Source of the DNA: Rhytidiadelphus loreus | Taxonomy: Eukaryota > Streptophyta > Bryopsida > Hypnales > Hylocomiaceae | DNA: 64,000 nt | Direction of reading: 5' to 3' | NCBI GenBank assembly: GCA_947034895.1 | Contig: OX344761.1 | Span: 24,316,863-24,380,862 of the forward strand | Shown: piece by piece, positions 47,251-60,522 of the stretch | How positions within the stretch are numbered: position 1 is the stretch's first letter | Layout: every line of letters begins with the position of its first letter | Notes under the pieces: model-generated | The model's database searches: none | The model's input: only the letters and a program-made list of their open reading frames with translations | What the model was told of the DNA's origin: nothing | Made by a program: the position numbers and the translations under genes

Positions 47251-49019
47251 GATGAAATTTGCCATCTAAGTTCATGAGTCTTAAATAGTTGAACCATTTC
47301 CAACAAACGCTGCATTCACACCAATCTTTTAGACTAGAGTTACCCCTTCTTCTTTAACCATCAATCCAAAAATGTATGTCTATATTTTGGTATATGTATC
47401 GTAGTCTAGGTGTCAAATATAATCCAATACCCTATACATGGTTCCCTACATACCTTTAAGGGTTAATAAGAATTCAAGGCTTCATTGATTTACCCTTCTG
47501 AAATATTAAAAATTATTGTTTCCATGCATGAGTTTTTTCCCTTCAAAGAAACGGACTTTGCATAATTGTATTTGGAAGACAGAGACCTACAGGTATCCAC
47601 TTTTGTTATAGGTATGGATAGGTGTTCATTTCTGATAGGTTTGATTTTTTTTTAATAATCAACATTGGGTCAAATGGACGGTAATTAAAGAGGATTCCTT
47701 TGGACAAAGGAACCAGCTCTTTTGTTGCCGAATTCTTGGGGAATCATGATCCACTAAAAGCTTGAGCAAAGCAAGGCCGGTTTTGTAAAGTTGTGCAAAT
47801 GTTCAAAAATAAATTAAAAATAAATTAGTAAATGATAAAGTTGTGCAAATCCTCCGAGCAAGAGATTTATTTACAACTTTACAAGAGATTCTGCCAGCAA
47901 CAGATTCCAACGATATATGACTGTTTAATTACAAGATGACCTGGCGAAATGCCAAGTGTCCACCATGTAAACTATATATTTCTTGCCAGCTGGTATTTGT
48001 GATTCTTTTATATTATTTATTATTTATTGGTATTGTATTGGTTTTAATGTTTTGAGCATTTGACTACCGACAGGCAGAACTTCGGCCCTGCCATAACTTA
48101 ATTAATAAGCTGAATATGGCAGACGACCCATTCCCAACGACTTAACTGAAGCAATTACGCATATTTGGAGTGCAGGTTTTTTGAGTGCTGAATTTTCCCA
48201 TGTACAGAAATAGAATTTGGAAGGATTGTATATTTTTCCAGAATTTTATTGTGCAAAACGTAATTACTATGAATTTTTTAGTGGAAGATTCTCTTCAGCG
48301 CACAATGGTGATATAGACCTTTGTATTTTCTAACTGTAGGCTAATTGCCAAATTGACCAAGGGCTGGTTGCAATATTGATAGCCTTGCAGCCAATCATAA
48401 TGTGCCACAACTACCCCTTGAACTACACCACAACTTCCCCTTAAACTTCACCACAACTTCATAGAAACAAAGTGATCTATAGGTTGGAAATGGAAGGGGG
48501 ATTAGGAATGGGTCTGCTACCATATTCTAAGCAACTGTCCGTACATTTGGCTTTATTTTATTTGTTGAGAGACAATCAGATGCTTCCCATGTATGGTAAC
48601 TACACCTAAAATTGTACAAATTAGTCAAATTCAACATGGTTCCCATTAGTATATTAAAAACCTTCTTATGGGTATTGTTGGTAGTCAATAGGGGATTATA
48701 GATTATCTTAGAATGCGTTTTTTGGACACCGTATGAATAAACTTAGGATTTTTAAAGTATTGAAAATTATAGGAGGATCTAAAACCAACCCTAGACTCTC
48801 ATGAATAGTGGGAGTATGTTTTAGGCAAAAATCTAGAGTGATCAATTTTAGAAAGTAGTCAAAATTAGGTGAAGCTGTCATAGTGTGCTATTGTAGACCC
48901 AAGGTTTTATTATTACCAAAAAGAACTGTAGAATGCATGATGTGTGCACTAGTGGAAGGGTGCCGTGTATGATTACATGATTATTAATAGGGTTATGCAT
49001 ACATCTCCAAATATGTCAC
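47251..49019. other. Gene-free stretch
   Basis: A right-end-like TTAA scrap lies near 47453-47467 (ACCTTTAAGGGTTAATAAG). No genes or RNAs recognised. Confidence 0.4.
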
Positions 49020-49320
49020 TCATAGAAGTACACTATAGAAATAATAAAATTTAGTGTTATGATACCTGTAGTGTTATTTTAGCCTATCTTATAACTCACT
49101 CTATTTCTCATTCGGTTGACAATTAGTGTTCATTTTGGATATTGATTTAGTACATAGTGAACTATGATCTAAGTCCTAATTTAGTGGATTTTTTGGAAAT
49201 GTAGTTGACAATTACGTAGTGTTGATGTTGACAATTAGAGTTGGTAACATTAGTGACATTGTTGCCATTTAGTATTAGAGTTTGTAATTAGAGTTGCAAA
49301 CTCTAAATTTTTTTATTAAT
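49020..49320. repeat. Dispersed repeat R3, inverted copy
   Basis: Reverse complement of parts of 37010-37620. Shared strings include GTTCATTTTGGATATTGATT and AACATT-TGACATTGTTGCCATTTAG. Non-coding. Confidence 0.65.
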
Positions 49321-49546
49321 GTAATTTTATAGCCTAACGATCAAATACCACCTCAAGATATGAGGCTCAAGACCAAATTTTTGGAAAGGGGGAGAGTAAT
49401 TGCCACCAATTTCTATAGCATTGAAGCAAATATGGAAGAACAAACTCTAGCAAGCTAAAATATGTTAGGGTGAATGATGTTTTGGCCCCTTTAAATCCCT
49501 TACTCAGGACTTCACATATTGGTATGCCACTACATAGGTGTCACTA

Positions 49547-49822
49547 AGGTAGGGGCACCTAAAAGAGTCATTTTTTCTATTGTGCAAACTTTCTATTATT
49601 AGACTAGTCAAATCTTTAAAATTTTATAATTGAAAAATAAAAGGAGATTTCAATGCATCAAAGAATGAATCATTTAGATGCCATATACAAAAGTTATGAG
49701 GATAGATGTTTTAAAATTGTATTTTCAACCATAGGTACATATTGATCTAGGAGATCGGTACAATGAAAATATTAGTTCTAGTGGTGCATTTAGGCACTTG
49801 GTGCATTTGGGTGTTCCTACCT
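49547..49822. mobile_element. AGGTA-family MITE 7
   Basis: The left end AGGTAGGGGCACCTAAA and the right end TTTGGGTGTTCCTACCT are imperfect inverted repeats. TA precedes the left end (49545-49546); the right neighbour is TC, presumably a mutated TA. 276 bases, non-coding. Confidence 0.7.
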
Positions 49823-51478
49823 TCATTGAAAGGAGGTTACGAGGCATTCGATTGTGAAATAGAACATGGTTCATTGGTTCCAAAGATCCATTTGGACACC
49901 AAGTTAGACTTTTCAAACCATATGTATGTAATTAAATGGGACTTTACATGAATGACACTAATGAAGCACTTTAAGTTGTAAGGATCAACTGATCAAGAAG
50001 GTGGGTTCATAAAAGTTTATGCACATGTGGAACATTTTAATATCACATTTGATAACTAATTATACAACTCATGACATAACAAAGTGTTATAGTGAGAATG
50101 CATAGTGAATTTTAATTAGGCAATACACAAAATTTGGAATTTTGAACTTAAGCAAGTGCATACACTTGACATAAAAAAGGCTAGATTTTCTAAAAAGTAG
50201 AGAACCCCTCAAATATCAAGTTCCATAGCATTTCTTCCTTACATAGCACTATTCCATATACATTTAGCCGTATTTGTTCTAAATTGTTGTAATATTAATC
50301 TTGCGAAATGTGCAATTTACAAGTTTTCTATATTTTGCATGAGCTTAATAAAAATGTACTAATTTTGGCCTTTTGTAAGACCAAAACTTCTTGCACAGTG
50401 TTCCTAATACAAAAGAAGTCATTTTGGTACCAAATCCTATTACTACTTCTACTTGTTCAATGGTGTGCATATATTAGTAGGCATTTGCAAGAAAAATAAA
50501 TTATCATCACATGCAAGTTACATACTAGAGTGTTTATCAAGCTTAACTTTGGGATTAACAATCCAATGTAGCTAAAATTCATAGCAAAGGTGAATATGAC
50601 CATTTTAAACTAGTGTATTTTCTAAAATTAATTTAGTAGGGAATATTGATTTTGAAAATATGTCACCTTGTAACTTTAGGGGTTGAGAATCCTATTAGCA
50701 CATCCATTTTAAAGAATTTGAAGCTAATTTTTAGTAAATATGTTTTTCTAATAGACTTGCAACTATTGTAAAAGAAATTCAAATAAATTTAATACAATAT
50801 GATTGCATGGATGTCAACAACTTTAGCTTCCTTTAGGATACATTGGAAGAGGTTTGAAGGCAAGGAAGGGTTGTTTCAGGCTTGTTCCCTTTACTAGAAA
50901 CTATAGTATTGTAGTCATAATATTTAATAATAAAAATTTATTCAAAAATTCATTAAATATATATTCTTTTAAATTCAATTTTTTTTCAAAATATTTAAAT
51001 ATTAATATTTGACGTGGCATGGTCTTAGCCACGTTCGACTAGATGTGGCAAAGTTCCGAGAGTTCCCACAATCCGAGAATTCATAGTCTTTTGAAGCCTT
51101 CAAATTTTGTCCAATGCATTTTTCAACTTGAAAAAAATACTTTGGTGATTCTTTTAATGCCTAACCACACTCATAGAGTTTTCACAACTTTTCAAATTTA
51201 ATTTTAATTTTTATCAATTCTTTATTTTTGACAAACAAAAATGTCAAAGTAACTATTTTTTGAGTTTTTCCATTTTTTTTACTAAGAGAATTATTCCACA
51301 CTTGAACTATTACTAGTGTAATGTTCTTAAAAGTCTAAACATTGCCCATATTTTTTAATTTAAAATATATTTTTCATAAATTTAAAAATGTTATAGAAAA
51401 AAATAGGAATACTAGACCATATCTCAACTAATTATACACTTCTTCTTTGCAATCACCCTAACGCATTAGAAGAGTTTT
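49823..51478. other. AT-rich stretch without a gene
   Basis: A right-end-like scrap (ACTTTAGGGGTTGAG) occurs near 50673. Around 51013-51050, GACGTGGCATGGTCTTAGCC is followed by CACGTTC and GATGTGGCAAAG, a small imperfect inverted repeat. No gene. Confidence 0.4.
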
Positions 51479-51775
51479 GGAGCCACTGGGAGACCTCGAG
51501 TTCTCCGACGTTCCCTTACTGTAGGAACGTTGGAGAACCAATAGTGCGACCTGGCAGGGAGACTACCAGGTCCGACTGCAGTAATGAATGAATGAATGAA
51601 TTTTTTAATATTTAAAATAAAAATAAAAAATAAAAATAAAAAAATAAAAATTTAATATTTAATATTTAAAAATAAAATAAATTAAAAATAAATTATTATT
51701 TTTTAATCAGACTGTCCGCCCATGATTTGCAGCATGGGGAACCATGGCCAGAAGGTCTCCCAGAGGCCTCAATTC
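51479..51775. mobile_element. MITE with nested hairpins
   Basis: The ends GGAGCCACTGGGAGACCT and AGGTCTCCCAGAGGCCTC are inverted repeats. Inside the left arm is a hairpin with 15-base arms (51500-51514 and 51524-51538, one mismatch, nine-base loop), then a smaller one with GACCTGG / CCAGGTC arms. The core is AATAAAA-rich. Layout (GC-rich arms, A/T core, CTGCAGTA string) resembles the element at 20389-20720. Confidence 0.6.
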
Positions 51776-52785
51776 CTTTCTAATGTACAAGCATCTACTA
51801 TCTAAAAGGCAATCCAAAATGATTTCATTTACAAAATTCAATATTTATACTACAAAAACACAAACCACCAATTCGAAGCCAATCTTTATATTCAAATTGT
51901 CACTATAATAAGTAGTATGGCTTTGTTACCTTGGGAATCTTAAGTGTTGATGTACAAAATTGAGTTTTTGTTTACTTTGTATTTCACTTTCTATAGAGCA
52001 CTATTCCATCCTCACACAAAACTTCAATAGTGTCTCTCGTCAAATTTATTTAAAAGACTTTCATTAAAAGAAAATTAATTTTTTTGAATTCATTTATGAC
52101 TATTTTTTGAGTTGTATATATAAGACTTGTGTAATTGGTGCTAATATGGAGAATTAAAGTCATTATGTTTTGGAAAAAAAAGTTGTAAAGGACAAAAGGA
52201 TTATTTCTCATCTATTAGGTTAGTTGGAAGTTCATCTACAATTTTTGCCAACATGTTTAGTATTGTGGCATTCACTTCGACATCATCACATCTACTTAGC
52301 ATTCCCACTACTACATGCTATTCTATGTAGCATTTCAACTGTGGTAGTGGAAAAGTAGTTGCATCCAAAAATGCACAAAAAATTTCCCATGGGTAGGGTG
52401 ATTGGAGAAGTTGGAATTAACTCATTCTATGTGAAAGTGAAAGTGGAATGTACTCACTCCATGATCATTTTTTTTACATTAAATGATTGAAATACAATTT
52501 CTCTACAACAACTAAAAAACAATTGAAATAACTCAAAAATGAGAATGACATTGTAGCCTCAACATTGTTGAAAACATGTTCCAAATGAGTGAGTATCTAA
52601 GAAAGAGTCACAATAAACAATGCACCTGCCATTTATACGTATAGCTAGATACACGTTTGCAAATGTCCACTGTGAGCTCTAAATTTGTCACTTGGGACTC
52701 ATTGTTTTCTTTTTTTTAGTTTATTACAAATTAAGGCATAAAGTACTACAAAAAGCCCAAAAAAGAGTGTAGAACCAAAATAGGT
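51776..52785. other. AT-rich stretch without a gene
   Basis: No open frame, RNA or terminal repeat recognised. Confidence 0.45.
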
Positions 52786-55700
52786 ATGTCACGTACCAGT
52801 ATAGCATTTGGTCATAAATAGCCTTTTATCCATAGATTACCCACAAAACCCACTTGTATATAGGTTAGAACCCGTAAATAGTGGGAAACAATAGGGCTAC
52901 TGGGAACTTACCAAAAATAGTCCAAACCCAGTGCATGTGACCATGATAGGCTAAATTGGTCTTAGGAGAGATAGGAAAATCCCCACATAAATCTCCAAAG
53001 ATAGATCCTAGTTTCCCCATTCCATCGATGAAACATTAGGAATCCAAATTGTTAGCATGCAGGTGTTACTTGTCCAAAACAGGCTACATGGAGGAATCCA
53101 TAGCCGCCGGACAGAATTCTTGGATCTAGAACATGTTGGGGTATCCACAGCGAAATCCATTCGCCAAGATTCCCTCACGTGTGAAAGATTCCCTGACTGC
53201 CAATGATTCAACCGAAGTCAGTTTTCACCTCGCCACCGACTGTGTGCCAGATTAGCCCAAGATTTGGCACGTGGCTTGAAGGACTCCATGAGAGGTTCTC
53301 CAAAAAGTCTCGGTTTTTTCTGATCTCCAAAGGATCTTTTTCCGAGCAGTCAACCGCCAAAGGCCACGGTGGGAAATTCATAGAAAATGCCCAAGCCGCG
53401 GTAAAATCTCACTAAAAATTATACTAGCATCATTTATGTTAATAACGCGCCCCGACAAAATTCATGGTGTTCCAATAGCGGAAGGCAGCCGAAACCGACA
53501 AAATTCCCCCAATTAATAATCACGGCAGGATCTTTGCGGGGTTGACCACCGTCCTGGGAGCGTATGAAGTCGGAATGAAGACATCAAGGAGTCTTTTATT
53601 ACTCCCTAGAGCCTCCCCAACAACCCTAGCTAGTTACCCAGGCCAAAAGAGGTAAACCCCAAAAGTTAGGTTTTTACCCTTTTAATTGGCCCTAGTTGGC
53701 ACTAATTTCTGATGGGTTTTTTGTGATAGAAATAGGGGTTGGGGATTCATTAGGCTATAAATGACATTCTAAAGCCATTGGCGCAATCCATTTGCAATTC
53801 CGAGTTAAACTCCAAAAGTTAGTAGTTAGGACCAACGTAAAATCCAAAATTAGGTGAAAATCTCAAATTTGGATGAAAATCCGGATGGATGAGGTTACTC
53901 GTCGAGGGGGGGAGTGGGCCCTTGGAAACCTATGAAAGGGGGCCCTTCTCTCTCCCAAAACACCCCCAATACTTGTCTTGGGTCCGTGGGTCCGACCTCT
54001 TTTCATGTTTTGGCACTTGCCAAAGCTCCCTACGGTGGTTTTGGAGCACTCTTGCTCCTCTTGTTGTTGCATTTCTTTGGGTGTCCAAGTCCGTGAGAGT
54101 TCTTCTTGTCATATCCTTGCAACTTGTGTGGAGTTCTTGGAGTATTGTCTTTAGAGTCTTTGATCATCTTTTTTTATACATTGTACTAACCCTAGAGCAA
54201 CCTTTCACCGTACCTTGGCGATGCCGCTTTGGAGGGCCTCTAGTTCCATGACTTAGTGGTTCTACTATCTTACCATTCACTAACCCAGTGTTCTCTTGCA
54301 TTCCTTACTAACCAAGTCCTTATCTTTTGTGAGAAAAGAGTGGAGTAGTGCCCTTGGAGTAACCAGACTCCACCTTTCTGAGTCTAGTATTAGTCCTAAA
54401 TTGTGTGTTAAAAGAGTCACCAGGCGGTGGAGCTTTGAACCCGTGGGGAAGCAATTAGTCCTAAATTTGGCGTTAAAACCAAATTGACGGCGAAGCTTTG
54501 CACTCCCCCCTAAGTTAGTTCCAAAGTTTAGTTCCCAAAATCTTTTGGGAACTGGTCAAAGTTTAGTACCCAAAATAGGTCCGTGTACTTAGAAACAAAT
54601 TTTTTTGTGTGGTTCGTTCGTTTCTTTTCCTTTTGTGTGACTTGGCCGAAATTAGAGTTTGGGAAAAACCCAGTCCAGTTAAGGAGTAGGTCAGTCCAGC
54701 CCAAGAGGGTCCAGTCCCGTCGGGAGGAGGTCCGTCTAGTCAGGGCGGGGAGTCCAGCCCATCAGAAAGGGAGGTCCAGCCAGTCAGGGCGGGGAGTCCA
54801 ACCCAGTGGGAAAGGGGTCCGTCCAATCAGGCGGGGAGTCCAGTCCATCGGGGAGGGGAGTCCAGCCAGTCAGGACGGGGAGTCCAGCCCAACGGGAAGG
54901 GGGGTCTAGCCAGTCAGGGCGGGGAGTCCAACCCAGCGGGAAGGGGGGTCTAGCCAGTCAGGGCGGGGAGTCCAGCCATCGGGGAGGGGGGTCCAGCCCA
55001 TTGGGGAGGGGGTCCGTCCAGTCAGGCGGGAAGTCCAGTCCATCGAGAGGGGGTCCAGCCAATCAGGGCGGGGAGTCCAGCCATCGGGGAGGAGAGTCCA
55101 GCCATCGGAAAGGGGAGTCCAGCCTATCGGGGAGGAGGGTCTAGTCTAGCCCAAATCGGAAAAGTTGGGGTCCAATTTTGCAAAAAAAAGAGAGAAAACT
55201 AGGGGGAATTAGCAAGTAGATAGTGTAGAAAACTAGGAGGAACTTAGCAAGTAGATAGTGTAGGAAACAAGGGAAGAAACTCACCATCCATACTAAGAAA
55301 GGAGCAAATGTTTCCATCTCACCTCACCAACTCTCCCCTCCAACACCACACATCACCACCTCCAAATGTAATGAGGAGAAGTGGGGAGGAAGCTTAGATA
55401 GGAATGGGGCACCATTGATAGGGTAGAAAGGAAATCCTCTCCACCATTAGGGTGAGACGGGTGTAAGTGGTAGTTAGGCCATATTTTGACTTTCTAGATT
55501 CCTTCCACATTAGAATAAGATGATGTGTAAGTGGTAGTTAGGCCATAGTTTGACCTTCTAAGTAGGTAGGTGTCCAACCCACTCCTCTCCACCAATTGGG
55601 CACGCGGGGCGAGGAAAAAGTAAAAGAGAAAGAGGGAAGTGGCATGGAGGGAAAGAAGTGCTAGTCTTTGGAATATACGAACACGTACGGCGCCAACGAA

Positions 55701-56480
55701 AACGTGACCTACAACCGCAACTTACCATGGTGGAAGAAGGTGAATTGACCACCCTCCTTATGGGACACCATGCCGGGGTAAGAACCTAAAACTCCCCCTG
55801 TGTCATTGGCCCACTAGGGGCGAAAATCTCAACTAGGCCGAGAGCTAGGTACCATTAGAGTCCAAGTCAGGTCAGATATGATTAGAAAATCTTAGAATAG
55901 ACTGTGAGAGGTCTCCAAAAACATAAGACACACCCAAATCAAAGTCAGGACGACCATGATACGGACAGATGAAGTTTAGAACCCATGACGGATGAAATCA
56001 TAGAGATTTCTTCCAACCAAGTTGTAACTTAGGATTTGGATAGAACCCATAGAGTCAAGTCCATAGGTCAAAATTCGCCCTCAATTGGAATTAGGAACCT
56101 ATAGAAAACCATGGATGAAGTTTAGTAGCCAAGCGGCCAATATTTCATCCGGCCATAGCGGGTCATTAGGGAGCCCAATTCGCACGGGCCTTAGGTTTTT
56201 AGAAATGGCATGAGATGATCTTCCACCTTAGGATAATAGAGTAAACTTTAGGAATAGGGAGCACAAATCATAACCTAGCAAGATAGCCACTTAGGAGTCA
56301 TTTAGAACCATGATTAGAGAGTCACGATTAGGGACTTAGCAAAAAAGATCCATTGCTTGGAAGGCACAATGGATTGACGCTTAGACACCCATTAGAGTAG
56401 GACACTATCATAGAACTAGAACCTGGTTGTGTTCGCCGATTTACCAAGGGAGGGTAAATAAGCGCCCACATCCCCTTGAC
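52786..56480. other. GC-shifted block of unknown origin
   Basis: Composition changes from AT-rich to balanced or G-rich near 52.79 kb and returns near 56.48 kb. It starts with TGTCACGTACC, a plausible LTR-like start, but no matching second LTR, primer-binding site or polyprotein motif was found. Direct repeats occur at about 55193-55268 and 55450-55560. The frame at 53203-53415 and the longer repeat-derived frames are not recognised. A non-autonomous retroelement is possible but unproven. Confidence 0.35.
54670..55145 (+). repeat. G-rich minisatellite, unit about 24 bases
   Basis: Around 18 variant units containing GGGGAGTCCAGCC and either CAGTCAGGGC or CATCGGGGA alternate, so a higher-order repeat of about 48 bases is suggested. 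The plus strand has many runs of three to six G. Open frames here encode only low-complexity Gly/Ser/Arg/Gln repeats and are not accepted as genes. Confidence 0.9.
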
Positions 56481-58189
56481 TTTGAGATACATTGCAAAGT
56501 ACACATACAAAGTCACAAATGACTTCAAACTTCTTTAATACCTACTATTAATTTCAGCCATTCAATACATTCATACATTACAAACCAAAATTTCCAAAAA
56601 TGATTATGTTGTAATATATAGGGGATGAAAAAATATGGACATAATCATTTTTGCAAACTTTGTTATTGACTTCTAATTCTCTGTTCATTTCTTTGACTAT
56701 TTTGCAACTCCAACAAAGTACACATTAGACTTGGTGCTTATAACCTTGCTTCTAGTCATAAAGTAGTTGTATAGGACAAGTATTCATTGTTTAGTCAATT
56801 ATAGCATACACTGTTTTCTTTTAATGTTTGCTATTGTAGAATTTGCCACAAGATATGAATTGCTCAATACATGGATATTGTTTCTTTCAATTGAATGTAA
56901 TTTGCTCAAATTTGATTGCCTATTGTTCTCAACATGTTTGTTACTTGAATCAACCTTTATTATAGAAATAGTTTTTTGGTGTCAATGTCATATCTAACTC
57001 TAGTTGAATCCATTCAAAGTTAGTAAATACAAACTTGGTGTCCATAGCCAATTGGCTACCTACTATAGTATAAATTACTGGTGGATAGTTCCAATTCAAA
57101 TCAAAAGAGATTTTGGAGTATTGGTTTTTTTTGCAATAATATTCTTGCAATTTTGACATCAACAAACTAGAGTACTAGACCTCTCCATTTGCAATCTTTT
57201 GATAATATTGGTTGAATATCTAAACCAATTTAGACAACCAAATACAAGCCTCGATAAAATCAAAACCTTTATGTCTCTTTTTCTCTTAAAAAAAATTAAA
57301 GGATAAATTTTTGTTCTCAGAAAGAGAAAACCAACACTAACCTCCAACATAAAAATCCACTCTCTTTTATAAAGACAATTGCACGTGGAGACTAACCTCC
57401 TATACAACCATATAGAGGATACATTTTTCTTTCCTTAACCATAACAAAGACTAGATAGCAAATGAATAAAGTGACAAATAAATGAAATAATCAAAATAAT
57501 TAAAAAAGACTATGGTTGCCACACTGCCTTTGCACCACATCTGGAACAAGAATTGTAAAATTGTAATTTTTTTTTCAACTTTATGGTAAAATTCATTAAT
57601 ATATGAATGTTTGATGAATGAAATTAGTGACCAAATGAAAATTTAGTCGATTAGTGAATAAGTGACTTGAGTGATCTTTTTGTTGTTGGTAGGATGTTTA
57701 GCCATGCAATAATGAAATTGCTAAGATGAAAAGTGAATTCTTAAGGTTTCAAAGGAGTTTTTATATTTCTTTGAAATCCTAATACATCATGTCCATTTGA
57801 TATGAACAATATGAACAATATGAACAATACATTGATTATCTTCAACAAACTCTTCATTTAAATTGATCTTTTGGTCAATGTTATTTTCTTCTGTTGATTT
57901 GAAATTATAGTAATAAATGAATTTATTCAAATTTAGAGAGTGTCTCTTAATATTGAGGGTTTATAAACTAATATTGGAGAAAATATGTCTTTAAATTAGT
58001 ATCCTTCAATTACATTCTGCATGTCATAGGTGAGGTATTTCTTGCCATCTATTAGGACTAGTTGCAAACATTTATAGGCTTTTGCTAGAACAATCATGAA
58101 CAATCAAGAAACCAAAAGTAAATACTTCTATTTATTTTTTTGTTGCAAAGGTTCTTTATGCTAATCATAAGCATTCTAAATATCTATAC
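56481..58189. other. AT-rich stretch without a gene
   Basis: A short ATGAACAAT triplicate lies near 57802-57828. Nothing else recognised. Confidence 0.45.
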
Positions 58190-58560
58190 CTCAAATGAGG
58201 TTGTTTGTTTTGTTTTGTTTGTTACTTTGTTATGGTGAGATCTTTTGAAACCATGCATCTTCTAGTCATATTTTTGGTACAGTTGGAAAGCTCGTTGTGA
58301 GGAAGGGTGCATGGGACTTTGTTTTGTGGTGTTTGGACCTATGGTGTGAAAGTTATTGAATTTTAAAATTTTAAAATTACTTTTACTTTTATTTTGGTTG
58401 TGGCAATGGCATAGGGTACACTAGTATCCTTTGAAAATTCATATTTATTTAAAAAAAATCAAAATCAATTTTAAGAATTATTCAAAGTAGATGCTCACTT
58501 TCTCCATATTACTTATAAAATTGAATTCAATATCTTAAGTTGTCAAGTTTTCGTAAATAT
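58190..58560. repeat. Dispersed repeat R3, third copy
   Basis: Collinear with parts of 37110-37560 (GGTTGTTTGTTTTGTTTT, GGGACTTTGTTTTGTG, TTTTATTTTG-TGT-GCAA, CACTAGT). It lacks the MITE found in the 37 kb copy. Confidence 0.55.
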
Positions 58561-59380
58561 CTAAATTATAGTGATCTATTATGGGACAATTTACCTAAAA
58601 TCTAAACCACCAATAAAAAAATTTAAAAAAAAAAAAAAATTAAAATTTAAAAAAACAAAGGGTTTTCGATACTTCCCTGAAATCAGAGTAGATTCCACCT
58701 CCCTTTCGAATTTCCTACTTCTATTTTGACATTAAGCATCTTTTTGGTTTTTTGAAACACAAAAATATTAATATAATCTTATTCACAGGAGGATAGGAAT
58801 AAAGAGTATAAAGAACCATAAACATATTTTCCACAGTACTTACTTTCCATACTTTCCGAACCAACTATAACCTTGCAGTATAAAGTTGGCTTTTAAAAGA
58901 AATAATCGATTCCACAGCATATTTTTAATGACCATGGCATTTGCTCAGAAGTCATCATCTCGTGCTATACTTAGAACATGTCTATCAATCAGTATATTCC
59001 TGATCCAGAACGGAGAGAAGCAACTCTAGAACCGGAAGAATTTTCCCTTGTACATTTACATATGACAGTCAGTAAGATTGCTTGAGAACTTTTTAAAAAA
59101 ATATCAAAAAGCAAAACCTCCCTTTGTTGCTTATCACCCTGTAGCATCTGGTCCTTGTTTAAACCAATCGACTGAAGTAGCTCAGTAGTGGACCCAGCTA
59201 ATCAAGCATTCTCAAGCACTAAAAAGCTTACAGATACAAGCTAAAAACTTTTGAACCTATGAACATCAAGCACCGATACTCTCATTATTTGTTTGTGCGT
59301 GCAAGAAATGCCAGCAAAACTCAATTGCAAACAAATATTCTTCACGCGCCCATAGACTCATTTGGAGTGATTTTCTTGAA
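58561..59380. other. Stretch without a recognised gene
   Basis: No domain-like open frame, RNA or terminal repeat seen. Confidence 0.4.
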
Positions 59381-59800
59381 GAAAAAATCCTCAGGAGGTG
59401 GTAACCCTGACTTGTGCCCATACCAACCAGCAAACTGTTAGTGTGCTAATTGACGTACACAAGGTGTCTTCAAGCTACCACTACTTGTTATCGTAAAAAC
59501 GCCAGAGAAAGATTTAATCAAACAAAATCAAAATCAAAACAGCTACCGTAAGCTAACCAAGTTTACACAACCAGGAAGCGGCACTATTATCAAACAATCC
59601 ACCACCTGTTGGCCGTTGTTCTGGGAGCCTAACACCATAATTCTCCTTAGTTTCCACTCCAGATGCAACTCACGATCTTGAACTAAACGTTCCACTGCTT
59701 GCTTTGTGTTATGATCAAAATGTAAGAAGGAAGAAAGTTTTCCTCCCCAATGCTTGATCACCCACAAACTTGTGAAGGAACCATCAACGGCATGGTAGGT
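59381..59800 (-). repeat. Triplicated module T, copy a (decayed)
   Basis: Shares ACTTGTGCCCAT, the AAGGTGTCTTCAAG-like string and CTTGTTATCG with copies at 60523-60738 and 61695-61912. On the minus strand LKTP is readable but the frame is broken, so this is the most decayed copy. Confidence 0.5.
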
Positions 59801-60522
59801 TCATTCATTCTGCCGCTTACCAAGCTAATAAATCAGTTTCAGATTTGGTGCAGTTGTTGTACAAGCCTCAAAGCGCCATCTGATTTTAATGGACTGATAA
59901 ATAGGGTATGCAGACCTTTCAGGATTAGCCAGAGAGGCTCTAAATGCTCTGTGTATTATTCATGGTGGGAACTGGATATTCATCCCAATGTTTGGCAATA
60001 AACATTATTGAGATTAAAATAAAGTAGTGCAATAATAATTAGATAACTAATTATATAAGAGGTTCCAAAAAATATTTTTTCCAGATATATATCTATTGTG
60101 ATGATATTTACTTATATGGAAACATTTATATATATAGAAATCAACAGTAGATTTGTAGGAAATACTTAGGTTTTAGTACCTAGCATTTTAAGTCTAAAAA
60201 AGAAGATCTTTTCTGGAACATCCCTACTAGAGGGCATTATTCTAATCATCACCTATCATATAGTTTCATTTTTTAGAAAAAATTCCTTTCCTATAAAAAC
60301 TAGGAACTTTTTGACAAGGAAATCAACCATTTTCTTCAAGACAAGATGGGTATCAAGGTTTCCACTTGCATTGTAAAGTAATTTAGACTACTTTGTATAT
60401 GTCTCTTTTGCACAAACTACATATTTTTGAAGCACTATCCATAGTCCCAAAGTTCCTAAACTTCTCAAAAAAAATATAAAGGTGTGGAAGAAGTGGAATT
60501 GCTAAGTCGTTTTAGATGCTCC

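Noticed and set aside
52786..54560. Complete LTR retrotransposon
   Set aside because: The TGTCACG start is suggestive, but no second LTR, primer-binding site or polyprotein was found, so only an unknown block is reported.
54583..55144. Plus-strand frames encoding Gly/Ser/Arg/Gln repeats
   Set aside because: They exist only because the G-rich minisatellite unit length keeps frames open. No flanking protein-like sequence.
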